From Bacteroidota bacterium (GTDB taxonomy: Bacteria; Bacteroidota; Bacteroidia; JAFLBG01): DNA of 48,224 bases. The position numbers were made by a program, and so were the translations under genes. The stretch spans positions 1 to 48,224 of the forward strand of contig JAFLBG010000027.1 in assembly GCA_017303975.1 (NCBI GenBank), given 5' to 3'. The notes beneath the pieces are model-generated. The model was not told the origin of the DNA. It did not search any database and saw only the letters and a program-made list of their open reading frames with translations. Position 1 is the stretch's first letter; every line of letters starts with the position of its first letter. Shown here piece by piece: positions 9,322 to 18,830 of the stretch.

Positions 9322-10515
9322 ATGCAAAACATAGATTCTTTTAATTTTTCAAATAAGAAGGCGCTTATTCGAGTTGATTTTAATGTGCCATTAAATGCGG
9401 ATTTTAGCATTGGCGATGATACTCGCATTACTGCTGCAATTCCTACTATTACTAAAATATTGAAGGACGGAGGAAGTGTAATCTTAATGTCTCATTTAGG
9501 AAGGCCCAAAGGCGGACCGGAGAATAAATATTCGCTTAAACATTTATTGCCGCACCTTTCAACGCTTTTGAAAGTAGATGTGAAATTTGCCGATGATTGT
9601 ATTGGACAAAGTGCTGTAGATATGGCTTTGGCATTAAAGCCAAAGGAGGTGTTGTTGTTAGAAAATTTACGTTTTTACAAAGAAGAAGAAAAGGGAGACG
9701 AAGCATTTGCAAAGAAACTAGCAGCTTTGGGCGATGTATATGTGAATGATGCTTTTGGTACTGCACACAGAGCACACGCCTCTACAGCGGTTATTGCTAA
9801 GTTTTTCGAAAAAGATAAATTGTTTGGCTATGTAATGAATGGCGAAATAAAAAGTATCGACAAAGTTTTGTATGAGTCGGAAAGGCCTTTTGTTGCTATC
9901 ATTGGAGGAGCAAAAGTTTCCGATAAAATATTAATTATTGAAAATTTATTGAGTAAAGCCAATAGTATAATTATTGGAGGGGGTATGGCGTTTACTTTTG
10001 CCAAAGCGTTGGGAATGCAAATAGGCAATTCGCTATGCGAAGAAGATAAATTGCAACTGGCCTTGGATGTGTTGGAAAAAGCAAAACAAAAGGGTGTTGC
10101 TGTGCTATTGCCTGTAGATGCTATTGCTGCTGACAAATTTTCGAACGATGCGAATACGCAAGCCGTTTCAATGAAAGAAATTCCTGCGGGATGGATGGGG
10201 TTGGATATTGGTAAACAAAGCGAAGAGTTATTTGCAAAAGAGATACTGGCAGCTAAAACTATTTTGTGGAATGGTCCAATGGGTGTTTTTGAAATGGATA
10301 AATTTCAATCCGGTACAAAAGCTGTAGCGCAAGCAGTGGCAAAGGCTACAGAGAATGGTTCCTTTTCATTGATTGGAGGAGGGGATAGTGTGGCGGCAAT
10401 TAATAAGTATAATTTGCAACACAAAGTAAGCTATGTATCTACCGGTGGAGGTGCTATGCTCGAATATATGGAGGGGAAAGAGCTTCCGGGGGTTGCTGCA
10501 ATAAAAAATAATTAA
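9322..10515 (+). CDS. pgk: phosphoglycerate kinase
   Basis: A 397-residue glycolytic enzyme transferring the acyl phosphate of 1,3-bisphosphoglycerate to ADP. Signature residues are [13 protein letters not shown] near the N-terminus, the substrate-binding SHLGRPKGG (about residues 59-67), RAHASTAVI, and the nucleotide-binding C-terminal domain with WNGPMGVFE and [10 protein letters not shown]. Length is standard. Divergent from holB; the 124-base gap between them has no clear promoter on this strand. It is followed nine bases later by rpoN. Confidence 0.97.
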   Translation: MQNIDSFNFSNKKALIRVDFNVPLNADFSIGDDTRITAAIPTITKILKDGGSVILMSHLGRPKGGPENKYSLKHLLPHLSTLLKVDVKFADDCIGQSAVDMALALKPKEVLLLENLRFYKEEEKGDEAFAKKLAALGDVYVNDAFGTAHRAHASTAVIAKFFEKDKLFGYVMNGEIKSIDKVLYESERPFVAIIGGAKVSDKILIIENLLSKANSIIIGGGMAFTFAKALGMQIGNSLCEEDKLQLALDVLEKAKQKGVAVLLPVDAIAADKFSNDANTQAVSMKEIPAGWMGLDIGKQSEELFAKEILAAKTILWNGPMGVFEMDKFQSGTKAVAQAVAKATENGSFSLIGGGDSVAAINKYNLQHKVSYVSTGGGAMLEYMEGKELPGVAAIKNN

Positions 10516-10524
10516 ACAGAACAA

Positions 10525-11991
10525 ATGCTTAGACAGAATTTTCAACAGAAGCTTTTACAAAAACTTTCTCCACAACAAATTCAACTAATGAAATTGTTGC
10601 AGTTGCCTACAATTGCGCTAGAGCAACGTATTAAAGAAGAGTTGGAGCTAAACCCCGCAATGGAAGAAGGCCCAGAAGAAGATGAAAAAGATGTTGATGC
10701 AAATGACGACAATGAGCTAGAAACAGAAGATACGAGTGAAGAGAACGAACGGCAAGACGATGAGTTCGACATGAGCGATTATATGGACGATGACGATGAT
10801 TCGGAGTATAAGTATAACGCCAACAACTCAAGTGCCGATGACGATAAAAAGGAAATTCCATATGCATCGGGTCCCACTTTTCAAGAGTTGTTAGAACAGC
10901 AATTAGGATTAAAAGAGATTAGCGATAACGAATACCAAATTGCTAGTTATTTGATTGGAAATATAGATGAAGATGGGTATTTGAGAAGGGACTTAGAGTC
11001 TATTGTAGATGACATTGCGTTTTCTCAAAACATTTCAACCACCAAGGAAGAGCTGGAAAAACTATTGCACATCATACAAACATTCGACCCTGCGGGTGTT
11101 GGTGCAAGAAATTTGCAAGAGTGTTTGCTCTTGCAATTAAAGCGAAAGGAGCCACAATCCTTTATTATAGAAACTGCAATTAAGGTCGTAGATAAGCAGA
11201 TGGAAGAGTTTTCTAAAAAGCATTATGAGAAAATTGCTAAATATCTAGAGATTGATGACGAAGAAATTTTTAAAGAAGTAATAGAAGAAATAACCAAGCT
11301 GAATCCTAGGCCAGGGAGTTCTTTGGCCGATTCGCAAAAAAGTGTGCAGCAAGTAATACCTGATTTTACGCTTACCAATACAGACGGGATATTAGAGGTT
11401 ACGCTTAATTCGCGCAATGCTCCGGAGCTACGAGTTAGTGGTGCATATGCAGAAATGTTAAATACGTATTCGAAGAGTAAAGACAAATCGAGTAAGGATG
11501 CGGTAATGTTTGTGAAACAAAAAATAGATTCTGCCAGAGGGTTCATCGATGCTATTAAACAACGCCAACATACATTGTTGTACACCATGAATGCCATTTT
11601 GCAATACCAGTACAATTTTTTTCTAGAGGGCGATGAAACCAAGCTAAAGCCAATGATCTTAAAAGATATTGCAGAACGAGTTGGTTTAGATATTTCTACC
11701 GTATCGCGCGTTGTGAATAGTAAGTACGTGCAAACATCGTTCGGAACATTTTTGTTAAAATCTTTTTTTTCCGAATCGATGGCTACAGACAGCGGAGAAG
11801 AGGTGTCCACACGAGAAGTGAAAAAAATATTGGAAGATTGTATCTCTGCCGAAAATAAAAAGAAACCATTAACAGATGATGCACTAACAAAAATATTGAA
11901 AGAAAAAGGCTACACCATTGCTCGAAGAACTGTTGCTAAATACCGAGAACAGCTGGAGATACCTGTTGCGCGTATGCGCAAGGAAGTGTAA
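10525..11991 (+). CDS. rpoN: RNA polymerase sigma-54 factor
   Basis: A 488-residue alternative sigma factor that needs AAA+ activators to open promoters. Region I is Gln/Leu-rich (LRQNFQQKLLQKLSPQQIQL). Region II is a long acidic stretch (about residues 49-105, nearly all Asp/Glu/Asn). It is followed by the core-binding domain (DEDGYLRRDLESI, FDPAGVGARNLQECLLLQLK), the helix-turn-helix (ISTVSRVVNSKYVQTSFG) and the C-terminal RpoN box ARRTVAKYRE (residues 466-475) that reads the -24 element. Only nine bases separate it from pgk, so it is likely read from the same transcript. Confidence 0.96.
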   Translation: MLRQNFQQKLLQKLSPQQIQLMKLLQLPTIALEQRIKEELELNPAMEEGPEEDEKDVDANDDNELETEDTSEENERQDDEFDMSDYMDDDDDSEYKYNANNSSADDDKKEIPYASGPTFQELLEQQLGLKEISDNEYQIASYLIGNIDEDGYLRRDLESIVDDIAFSQNISTTKEELEKLLHIIQTFDPAGVGARNLQECLLLQLKRKEPQSFIIETAIKVVDKQMEEFSKKHYEKIAKYLEIDDEEIFKEVIEEITKLNPRPGSSLADSQKSVQQVIPDFTLTNTDGILEVTLNSRNAPELRVSGAYAEMLNTYSKSKDKSSKDAVMFVKQKIDSARGFIDAIKQRQHTLLYTMNAILQYQYNFFLEGDETKLKPMILKDIAERVGLDISTVSRVVNSKYVQTSFGTFLLKSFFSESMATDSGEEVSTREVKKILEDCISAENKKKPLTDDALTKILKEKGYTIARRTVAKYREQLEIPVARMRKEV

Positions 11992-12085
11992 GTTTGTCTT
12001 CTTTCTTTCATTCGGAATTAGCGGAAAAACGCAGTTGGTAACAATTGAATAGCCGCAACGCAAAAACCTGAAACTATAAGATTCT

Positions 12086-12709
12086 ATGAACAATCTTTCT
12101 CATAAACTAGCTACATTTATTTCTGTTGTTTTTCATCCATTGTTGGTAACAACATACGGAGTGGTAGTGTTGTTGTTTGGGCACCCGCAACTTAGTTTGT
12201 TTTTACCGTTGCACTATAAATTAAAACTAATCGGTGTTATTTTTTTGTTTACTGGAATTTTGCCGGTTGCAAATATTCTGTTGATGTATGCCTTTAAACA
12301 TGTGCAATCTATTTATTTGGAGAGCAAGGAGGATAGAAGAATTTTATATTTTACAACAATTATTTTTTTTGCAGCGGCTTATTATTTACTTCATAGTTTG
12401 CAACTATCACTTTTAATTGAACATCTTTTGCTTGGCGCATTAGTAGCGCTTGTGATAACTTTTATACTCAATATGTTTTGGAAGGTAAGCGCACACATGG
12501 TTGGAATTGGTGGGGTGTGTATGGCTATGTATTTGGTTTCCGGAAGAGTTAATGTTTTACTGCTATTCCCTGCTTTTGTATTTGTGGCAGGTTTGGTTGG
12601 CTCATCTAGATTGTTGTTGCAGGCACACACTCCTGCCCAAGTATATGTAGGTTTTGCCATTGGTTTAGTAAGTATGCTGCTTGTGTTTGCGGTTTCTTTT
12701 CCTTTTTAA
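12086..12709 (+). CDS. PAP2-like integral membrane protein
   Basis: A 207-residue protein with about six hydrophobic segments. The C-terminal half resembles the PAP2 phosphatase core: a KED-RR cluster (about residue 75), KVSAHMVGIGG in place of the PSGH loop, and SSRLLLQAHTPAQV fitting the SRxxxxxH motif, but without the usual Asp four residues after the His. It could dephosphorylate a lipid phosphate or be an inactive relative; the missing Asp and the SAH in place of SGH make activity uncertain. Confidence 0.65.
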   Translation: MNNLSHKLATFISVVFHPLLVTTYGVVVLLFGHPQLSLFLPLHYKLKLIGVIFLFTGILPVANILLMYAFKHVQSIYLESKEDRRILYFTTIIFFAAAYYLLHSLQLSLLIEHLLLGALVALVITFILNMFWKVSAHMVGIGGVCMAMYLVSGRVNVLLLFPAFVFVAGLVGSSRLLLQAHTPAQVYVGFAIGLVSMLLVFAVSFPF

Positions 12710-12795
12710 CCCAACAACAGCTCGAAATTAAAATTCAAGAAAACAACTATCTAAACACGCTTGTACTAAAGGTAAAATAGTGCATTTTGAGCTTT

Positions 12796-12827
12796 TTTGC
12801 ATCGTAAGGATAAAATTTGTACATTTG
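12796..12827 (+). promoter_or_regulatory. Bacteroidota-type promoter for rimP-nusA-infB
   Basis: TTTG at 12796-12799, a 20-base spacer and TACATTTG at 12820-12827 match the TTTG-N(19-21)-TAnnTTTG consensus of the primary sigma factor of Bacteroidota. Transcription would begin near 12834, just before the leader hairpin of rimP. Confidence 0.7.
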
Positions 12828-12841
12828 TGCAGAAATTCAAG

Positions 12842-12869
12842 AGAAAGGGGACACTTTAGTCCCCTTTCT
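12842..12869 (+). promoter_or_regulatory. leader stem-loop before rimP
   Basis: A perfect 11-bp stem AGAAAGGGGAC / GTCCCCTTTCT with a six-base loop lies between the predicted start of transcription and the rimP ATG at 12886. It is followed by only a short T-run, so it could be a weak attenuator, an RNA stabiliser or a binding site. No known Rfam family is claimed. Confidence 0.55.
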
Positions 12870-12885
12870 TATTGAATATATACAA

Positions 12886-13359
12886 ATGATTACGGTTGAT
12901 ACCATAAAGAAATTAGTTGAAGAGAAGCTGGAAGAGGATTTGTTTTGGGTTGATATTTCCGTGAAATCCGGGAATAAAATTTTTGTAGCCCTAGAAAGAG
13001 AGTCCGGCTTAAAAATTAACGATTGCATAACAGTTAGTAGGCATATAGAAGCTAACTTAAACAGAGACGTTGAAGATTATGAGTTGGAAGTTTCGTCTCC
13101 CGGACTAGAACAACCTTACAAAGTGCTAAGGCAATACCAAAAACGCTTAGGTAAAAACATACAAGCAATTACCAAGGATGGTAAGGGGTATCAAGGTAAA
13201 TTGGCTGAAGTTACAGATGCTTATATTACAATTGAAGAGGAAAAAAAAGTGAAGATTGAAGGCAAAAAAGGGAAGCAAACTGTGGTAGATAAAATTGTGT
13301 TGCCCTTTGAGCAAATAAAAGAAGCAAAAGCATTAATTGTGTTTGGAAAAATAAAATAG
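12886..13359 (+). CDS. rimP: ribosome maturation factor RimP
   Basis: A 157-residue protein that assists 30S subunit assembly. The ATG at 12886 (MITVDTIKKLVEEKL) is chosen because the longer reading frame upstream runs through the leader hairpin. The conserved core ISVKSGNKIFVALERESGLKI and the motif YELEVSSPGLEQPYK (about residues 65-79) are typical, and the C-terminal Sm-like domain carries the KVKIEGKKGK basic patch. First gene of a rimP-nusA-infB operon. Confidence 0.93.
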   Translation: MITVDTIKKLVEEKLEEDLFWVDISVKSGNKIFVALERESGLKINDCITVSRHIEANLNRDVEDYELEVSSPGLEQPYKVLRQYQKRLGKNIQAITKDGKGYQGKLAEVTDAYITIEEEKKVKIEGKKGKQTVVDKIVLPFEQIKEAKALIVFGKIK

Positions 13360-13396
13360 ATAAAAAATAAATGTGTTAACTCAAAAAAACAGTACA

Positions 13397-14647
13397 ATGA
13401 GAAATGTTAATTTAGTTGAATCGTTTTCTGAATTTAAGGATATTAAAAATATCGACAGAGCAACATTGATGAGCATTATAGAGGATGTTTTCAGAAATTT
13501 GTTGATTAAAAAATACGGAACAGACGAGAATTACGATATTATCGTAAATCCGGATAAGGGGGATTTAGAGGTGTGGAGAAACAGAGAAATTGTAGACGAT
13601 GAATTTGCAGAGGATAGCTTTGATTACGATGAAAACAGACACATTAGCTTAACAGAGGCGCGCAAAATTGAACCTGATTTTGAAATTGGAGAGGCTGTTT
13701 CTGAACCCTTCAAACTAGAAGATTTTGGAAGACGCTCTGTGTTGTCTATCCGCCAAAATTTGGCTTCAAAAATACTTGATTTAGAAAAAGACGGTATCTA
13801 TAAAAAATACAAAGATAGACTAGGAGATATCGTTGCCGGAGAGGTGTATCAAATCTGGAAAAAAGAAATTTTAATTTTAGATGACGAAGGAAACGAGTTG
13901 TTGCTTCCTAAAACAGAACAAATACCAAGCGACTTTTTCAAAAAAGGTGATACCGTTAGAGCCGTTGTTCAACGCGTTGAATTAAAGAACGCAACACCTG
14001 TAATCATTTTATCTCGTACCTCGCCACTATTCTTAGAAAAATTATTTGAGTTAGAGGTGCCTGAAATTTTTGATGGATTAATTACCATTAAGAAAATTGT
14101 TCGTGAACCGGGCGAAAGAGCTAAGGTTGCAGTTGAATCATACGATGATAGAATAGATCCTGTTGGAGCGTGTGTGGGTATGAAAGGCTCTAGAATTCAT
14201 GGAATTGTTCGTGAGTTAAAGAACGAAAATATTGACGTTATCAACTTCACAACAAACGCACAATTGTTTATTACCAGAGCGCTAAGCCCTGCTAAAATAT
14301 CTACCATTAAATTGGATGACGATACAAAGCGTGCAGAAGTTTATTTACGTCCGGATCAAGTATCGTTGGCTATTGGTAAAGGAGGACACAACATTAAACT
14401 AGCAGGTAAGTTAACAGGCTACGAAATAGATGTATATAGAGATACCGATATTGACAATGAAGATGTGGATTTGGAAGAATTTGCAGATGAAATTGAAAGT
14501 TGGATTATAGACGAGTTGAAGTCTGTAGGATGCGATACTGCTAAGAGTGTGTTGGATTTAAGCGTAGAAGATTTAGCAAAACGTACCGATTTAGAAGAGG
14601 AAACAATTAAAGAAGTAAGAAACATTTTAAGTGCAGAATTCGAATAG
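13397..14647 (+). CDS. nusA: transcription termination/antitermination factor NusA
   Basis: A 416-residue RNA polymerase-binding factor. The ATG at 13397 (MRNVNLVESFSEFKDIKNID) is preferred over an upstream in-frame GTG at 13373 because family members begin with this sequence. Domains in order: N-terminal RNAP-binding domain, S1 (about residues 130-200, GDIVAGEVYQIWKKEILILD), two KH domains (GACVGMKGSRIHGIVREL and LAIGKGGHNIKLAGKL) and a short acidic C-terminal helix-hairpin-helix (about 375-415). Lies 37 bases after rimP. Confidence 0.95.
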   Translation: MRNVNLVESFSEFKDIKNIDRATLMSIIEDVFRNLLIKKYGTDENYDIIVNPDKGDLEVWRNREIVDDEFAEDSFDYDENRHISLTEARKIEPDFEIGEAVSEPFKLEDFGRRSVLSIRQNLASKILDLEKDGIYKKYKDRLGDIVAGEVYQIWKKEILILDDEGNELLLPKTEQIPSDFFKKGDTVRAVVQRVELKNATPVIILSRTSPLFLEKLFELEVPEIFDGLITIKKIVREPGERAKVAVESYDDRIDPVGACVGMKGSRIHGIVRELKNENIDVINFTTNAQLFITRALSPAKISTIKLDDDTKRAEVYLRPDQVSLAIGKGGHNIKLAGKLTGYEIDVYRDTDIDNEDVDLEEFADEIESWIIDELKSVGCDTAKSVLDLSVEDLAKRTDLEEETIKEVRNILSAEFE

Positions 14648-14659
14648 GTTTTAACTAAA

Positions 14660-14700
14660 CCGAGCTTCTATTGGCTAAGAAGCTCGGGTAGTTTATTTTG
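14660..14700 (+). terminator. stem-loop between nusA and infB
   Basis: A 10-bp stem CCGAGCTTCT / AGAAGCTCGG (14660-14669 and 14678-14687) followed by TAGTTTATTTTG. It resembles a moderate intrinsic terminator. Because infB follows on the same strand, it may reduce rather than stop read-through. Confidence 0.6.
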
Positions 14701-14759
14701 TATAGAAAATAAATAAGTAAAGCCAATTAGTAGCAAAAGAGATTACATAAAAAATAAGC

Positions 14760-17522
14760 ATGTCAGAAACAGCAAGTACAAAACGCATTGTAAAAGTAGC
14801 ATCAGAAATGGGTGTTGGCGTGGATCATATTATTGATTTTTTAAATAAGAATGGCCATACCGACATTAATCGTAATTCAAAAGTAAACGAAGAGCAATAT
14901 CTTCAGTTAGCAAGAGAATTTCAAGCTGAAAAATCTGTAAAAGAAGAGTCGAAGCTTGTTGGAATTTCTTCTAAAACAAAAAAAGAGGCCGTAGTTCTTG
15001 AAAACACTGAGGTTAAGAAGCCTGCGAAAGTAGAAGAAGAGAAAGAAGACATTTTGATAAAAGATGCAAATAGTGTTGCGCCTGCTGAAGAGGTTGTACG
15101 AGCAAAACCAGAAAAAGAGATAAAGGTTAAAGTGATCTCTAAAATTGATTTAGAGGCTCCGAAAGCGAAAACTACAAAAGCAAAAACCACAAAAACAACA
15201 AAATCTAAAGAGAAGGCAAAAGAGGAAGAAATTGTTGAAAAACCCGTAGATATTGTTAAAGAAGTACCTCCGGTTGTTGAAGAGAAAAAAGAAGTTGAGG
15301 TTGTTCCTCCGCCACCGGTAAAAGAAGAAAAGAAAGAGGATTTTATGGAAACCAAGTTTACCAAACTTGGAGGTCCAACTATTGTGGGGAAAATTGTTTT
15401 ACCAGTTGTAAAAGAAAAAGAAGATAAAAAGAAACCTGTTGCCTCTTCGTCTGCAGATGGGATTGATTTAGATAAGAAGAAAAAAAGAAGAAGAATTCAA
15501 AAAGAAGGTGGAGGTCAAGGTTTTCAGCCTACTCAAGGTGGCGGTGGCGGAAAGCCATTTACACCAAGGTTTGATAATAAAAATAAATTTGCCGGAAAAC
15601 CGAGAGAGGAAAGGGTTGCTCCAACTGAAGATCAAATACAGCAACAAATTAAGGAAACACTTGCAAGACTAAGTGGGTCTGGAAAATCAAAGGCTGCAAA
15701 GTATCGTAAAGAGAAGCGTGAGGAGATAAAAGAAAAATTACAACAAGAAGCCGCACAGCAAGAAGTTGATAAGAAAACATTACAAGTAGCCGAATTTATT
15801 TCTGCAAGTCAGTTAGCTACTATGATGAATATACAGGTAAATGAAATTATTAAAACCTGTATGAGTATTGGGTTGTTTATCTCTATTAATCAGCGTTTAG
15901 ATGCAGAAACAATATCTATGTTGGCTGAAGAGTTTGGCTACAAAGTAGAATTTGTAACTGTTGAAGCCCAAGAGTCCATTGCGATTGAAGCCGATAAGCC
16001 GGAAGATTTAATGCCACGTTCACCAATCGTAACCGTAATGGGGCACGTAGATCACGGTAAAACATCGTTGCTGGATTTTGTTCGTAAGGCGAATGTGATA
16101 GCAGGAGAGGCAGGGGGAATTACTCAGCACATTGGTGCATACAGCGTGCAATTAGAAGATGGAAGAAAAATCACATTTTTAGATACTCCTGGTCACGAGG
16201 CGTTTACCGCTATGCGTGCACGTGGTGCTAAAGTTACCGATGTGGCTATTATTGTAGTAGCTGCCGATGACAGTGTGATGCCACAAACAAAAGAGGCTAT
16301 CAACCATGCGCAAGCAGCTGGTGTTCCGATGGTGTTTGCCATTAATAAAATTGATAAACCTGGAGCAAATCCTGAAAAAATAAAAGAAGCATTATCTATC
16401 ATGAATATCTTGGTAGAAGATTGGGGCGGGAAATACCAGTGCCAGGAAATATCAGCTAAAAAAGGCTTAAATATTGAGGCATTATTGGATAAAGTGTTAT
16501 TAGAAGCCGAAATGTTGGATTTAAAAGCAAATCCAAATAGAAATGCATCGGGTACCGTAATAGAATCATCTTTGGATAAAGGTCGTGGATATGTATCCAC
16601 TATTTTGGTTCAAAACGGAACATTACGCATTGGGGATGTCGTTTTAGCAGGTCCACATTCCGGTAGAGTAAAAGCTATGTATAACGAGCGTCAGCAGGCA
16701 ATTAAAGAAGCCGGGCCTGCAACACCGGTATTGATACTTGGGTTGAGTGGTGCACCGCAAGCAGGAGATAATTTTAACGTGATGTCGGATGAACGCGAAG
16801 CACGCGATATTGCTAATAAACGTTTGCAGTTGATGCGTGAGCAAGGTATCAAAACACAAAAACATATTACACTTGATGAGATTGGAAGACGATTGGCAAT
16901 TGGAGACTTCAAAGAGTTAAACGTAATCGTAAAAGGTGACGTGGATGGCTCTGTAGAGGCTCTTTCTGGATCGTTATTGAAATTATCTACACCAAAAATT
17001 CAAATAAATGTAATTCATAAATCGGTGGGACAAATATCCGAATCGGATGTGTTGTTGGCATCAGCATCAAATGCAATTATTATTGGATTCCAGGTTCGTC
17101 CTTCTTCAAGTGCTCGTAAGTTAGCCGAGGCAGAACAAATTGATATACGCTTGTATTCTATCATTTACGATGCTATCAATCAAATTAAGGATGCTATGGA
17201 AGGAATGTTGGCGCCAGAGTTTGAAGAAAAAATTGTTTGTAATATAGAAGTTCGCGAGGTGTTTAATATTACCAAAGTGGGAACTATTGCAGGTTGTATG
17301 GTGTTGGATGGTAAAGTTACTCGAAACACTAAGGTGCGTGTGATACGTGATGGTATTGTATTGCATTCCGGTTCTTTAGGCTCGTTGAAACGATTTAAAG
17401 ACGATGTAAAGGATGTGGTAGCAGGCTTTGAGTGCGGATTGAATATTGATAAATTTGATGATGTAAAAGTGGGTGATATTATTGAAGGATACGACCAAGT
17501 GGAAGTAAAACCTAAATTGTAA
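14760..17522 (+). CDS. infB: translation initiation factor IF-2
   Basis: A 920-residue GTPase that places initiator tRNA on the 30S subunit. The N-terminal third (about residues 60-310) is a low-complexity Lys/Glu/Val/Pro and Gly-rich linker, as in other Bacteroidota. The G domain has GHVDHGKT (G1, about 427-434), DTPGHEAF (G3) and NKIDKPG (G4), followed by domains II to IV ([35 protein letters not shown]). No frameshift is visible. Downstream of nusA with a hairpin between them. Confidence 0.97.
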   Translation: MSETASTKRIVKVASEMGVGVDHIIDFLNKNGHTDINRNSKVNEEQYLQLAREFQAEKSVKEESKLVGISSKTKKEAVVLENTEVKKPAKVEEEKEDILIKDANSVAPAEEVVRAKPEKEIKVKVISKIDLEAPKAKTTKAKTTKTTKSKEKAKEEEIVEKPVDIVKEVPPVVEEKKEVEVVPPPPVKEEKKEDFMETKFTKLGGPTIVGKIVLPVVKEKEDKKKPVASSSADGIDLDKKKKRRRIQKEGGGQGFQPTQGGGGGKPFTPRFDNKNKFAGKPREERVAPTEDQIQQQIKETLARLSGSGKSKAAKYRKEKREEIKEKLQQEAAQQEVDKKTLQVAEFISASQLATMMNIQVNEIIKTCMSIGLFISINQRLDAETISMLAEEFGYKVEFVTVEAQESIAIEADKPEDLMPRSPIVTVMGHVDHGKTSLLDFVRKANVIAGEAGGITQHIGAYSVQLEDGRKITFLDTPGHEAFTAMRARGAKVTDVAIIVVAADDSVMPQTKEAINHAQAAGVPMVFAINKIDKPGANPEKIKEALSIMNILVEDWGGKYQCQEISAKKGLNIEALLDKVLLEAEMLDLKANPNRNASGTVIESSLDKGRGYVSTILVQNGTLRIGDVVLAGPHSGRVKAMYNERQQAIKEAGPATPVLILGLSGAPQAGDNFNVMSDEREARDIANKRLQLMREQGIKTQKHITLDEIGRRLAIGDFKELNVIVKGDVDGSVEALSGSLLKLSTPKIQINVIHKSVGQISESDVLLASASNAIIIGFQVRPSSSARKLAEAEQIDIRLYSIIYDAINQIKDAMEGMLAPEFEEKIVCNIEVREVFNITKVGTIAGCMVLDGKVTRNTKVRVIRDGIVLHSGSLGSLKRFKDDVKDVVAGFECGLNIDKFDDVKVGDIIEGYDQVEVKPKL

Positions 17523-17560
17523 GAGCTAGAATCATAGGTTTAGAAAAGAGAAAAACAAAT

Positions 17561-17592
17561 TTTGCGCATTACTTAATTAATTATTATTTTTG
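17561..17592 (+). promoter_or_regulatory. promoter of tRNA-Gln
   Basis: TTTG at 17561-17564, a 20-base spacer and TATTTTTG at 17585-17592 match the Bacteroidota primary promoter consensus. The tRNA begins 20 bases downstream. Confidence 0.75.
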
Positions 17593-17611
17593 CGTTCTTC
17601 ATTAGTAAAAC

Positions 17612-17684
17612 TGTCCGATGGTGTAACTGGCAACACGTCTGATTTTGGTTCAGAAGAGTTCAGGTTCGAAACCTGATCGGACAA
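17612..17684 (+). tRNA. tRNA-Gln (anticodon TTG)
   Basis: The sequence folds as a full cloverleaf: acceptor TGTCCGA / TCGGACA with discriminator A, anticodon stem TCTGA / TCAGA with loop TTTTGGT (anticodon TTG), and T arm TCAGG-TTCGAAA-CCTGA. CCA is not encoded. It has its own promoter upstream and a strong terminator downstream. Confidence 0.96.
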
Positions 17685-17687
17685 CAA

Positions 17688-17728
17688 CAAAGCCCTCTAA
17701 ATATAGTTTTAGAGGGCTTTGTGTTTTT
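17688..17728 (+). terminator. intrinsic terminator after tRNA-Gln
   Basis: A 14-bp perfect stem (17688-17701 with 17708-17721; arms CAAAGCCCTCTAAA and TTTAGAGGGCTTTG) with a short loop, followed by TGTTTTT. Confidence 0.9.
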
Positions 17729-17765
17729 AGTGGATTTGTGAATAGTATTTGTCTATTGGAGTGAT

Positions 17766-18278
17766 TTATTTTTTTTGAATTATATCCTCAATAATTTTTA
17801 AATGATGTTGCGTGTGTATCTTTAAAAACCATTTGGTCATGGGCAAATTGAGTTGCCCGAAGTAGGGATGTATAAAATTACTTTTTGCTGGAAGAGTGTC
17901 AATGGTTTTTAATTTTTCTTTTGCCACGTTCAATTGTTTTTCTAATTCTTCTATTGTAATTATTCCCTCTGCAACTACTGATTTTGGAGCCTTTCCTTTT
18001 CCTCTGGGGATTCGATTAATTATAAATACAATATACCTGTTTAGGTTAAACTTCCATTTGTATTCCGCAGGATTCGACTTCTCTAATCGATAATAAATGC
18101 CATTGATTACTTTTAAGCAATGGTCTATATGCCAATCTACACCTGTTTTAGATATGGTGCGATTTGTTATGCTGTAGTTTATAATATTTTTTTCTAGGGC
18201 GGTTAACTCTTTTAGTAGAAACACGTGTCTTGTTTTTAGTCGTAGTGAAAAGTAGCAATTTATTTTTGTACTCGCCAA
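17766..18278 (-). CDS. DinB-like / DUF1569-type putative metal-binding protein
   Basis: A 170-residue helical protein. His residues spaced as in the DinB/YfiT four-helix-bundle superfamily are visible: DWHIDHCLKV (about residues 48-57) and KIHTQHHLKIIED near the C-terminus, with HPYFGQLNLPMTKW between. This pattern matches DUF1569 proteins, some relatives of which are thiol transferases, but the substrate here is unknown. Transcribed divergently from the GreA-like gene, 48 bases away. Confidence 0.65.
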   Translation of the reverse strand: MASTKINCYFSLRLKTRHVFLLKELTALEKNIINYSITNRTISKTGVDWHIDHCLKVINGIYYRLEKSNPAEYKWKFNLNRYIVFIINRIPRGKGKAPKSVVAEGIITIEELEKQLNVAKEKLKTIDTLPAKSNFIHPYFGQLNLPMTKWFLKIHTQHHLKIIEDIIQKK

Positions 18279-18326
18279 ATTTTCAAATCTGTTCTCATTA
18301 TATTTACTGCCTAACTAATTTCATTA

Positions 18327-18776
18327 ATGACATTAAAGGAATCTCTGTATTCTATTTGTTTAAGCTATGTTCAGGAACGTATAGTTCGTATAACTAAAGA
18401 AATAGAATCGGTGCAAACATCGGCTAACGAAGAAAATAAAAGTAGCGCAGGAGATAAGCACGAAACAGGGCGTGCGATGGCACAACTAGAAATAGAAAAA
18501 AATAGTAAGCAGTTGCAAGAAGCAAAAAGGCTAGAAGCGCAACTTGCGAAAATACAAATAGATAATATTTCTGATAGAATAATTGCAGGCTCGCTAGTTA
18601 CCACAACCAATGGCATTTTTTTTATTTCTATAAGTATGGGAGTTGTGACTTATAAAGAGCAACCGTACTTTTTTATCTCGCCCGATTCTCCTTTGGGAAT
18701 GCTGTTTTTGGACAAAAAGGTAATGGATGAAATTTCTTTTAATGGAAAGAAATATGTTGTACTAGCAATAGGATAG
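18327..18776 (+). CDS. GreA/GreB C-terminal-like protein
   Basis: A 149-residue protein with an N-terminal coiled coil (about residues 10-75, rich in Glu/Lys/Gln, containing SSAGDKHETGRAMAQLE) and a C-terminal FKBP-like GreA/GreB fold (SPDSPLGMLFLDKKVMDEI). It resembles a Bacteroidota family often mislabelled as a 3-oxoacyl-ACP synthase. It probably acts at the RNA polymerase secondary channel, but the acidic tip residues of true Gre factors are not obvious, so activity is uncertain. Confidence 0.65.
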   Translation: MTLKESLYSICLSYVQERIVRITKEIESVQTSANEENKSSAGDKHETGRAMAQLEIEKNSKQLQEAKRLEAQLAKIQIDNISDRIIAGSLVTTTNGIFFISISMGVVTYKEQPYFFISPDSPLGMLFLDKKVMDEISFNGKKYVVLAIG

Positions 18777-18791
18777 CTATTAAGCAAAAGC

Positions 18792-18825
18792 TTTGCTGCA
18801 ATTTATCAATCATTGTCTATCTTTG
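18792..18825 (+). promoter_or_regulatory. promoter of the M43 protease gene, possibly leaderless
   Basis: TTTG at 18792-18795, 22 bases, then TATCTTTG at 18818-18825. The start codon ATG is at 18831, so the predicted transcript would begin at or next to the start codon. Confidence 0.55.
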
Positions 18826-18830
18826 CGTGT

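Noticed and set aside
14921-15364. 147-codon minus-strand frame within infB
   Set aside because: It is a Ser/Thr/Phe-rich shadow of the Lys/Glu-rich IF-2 linker.
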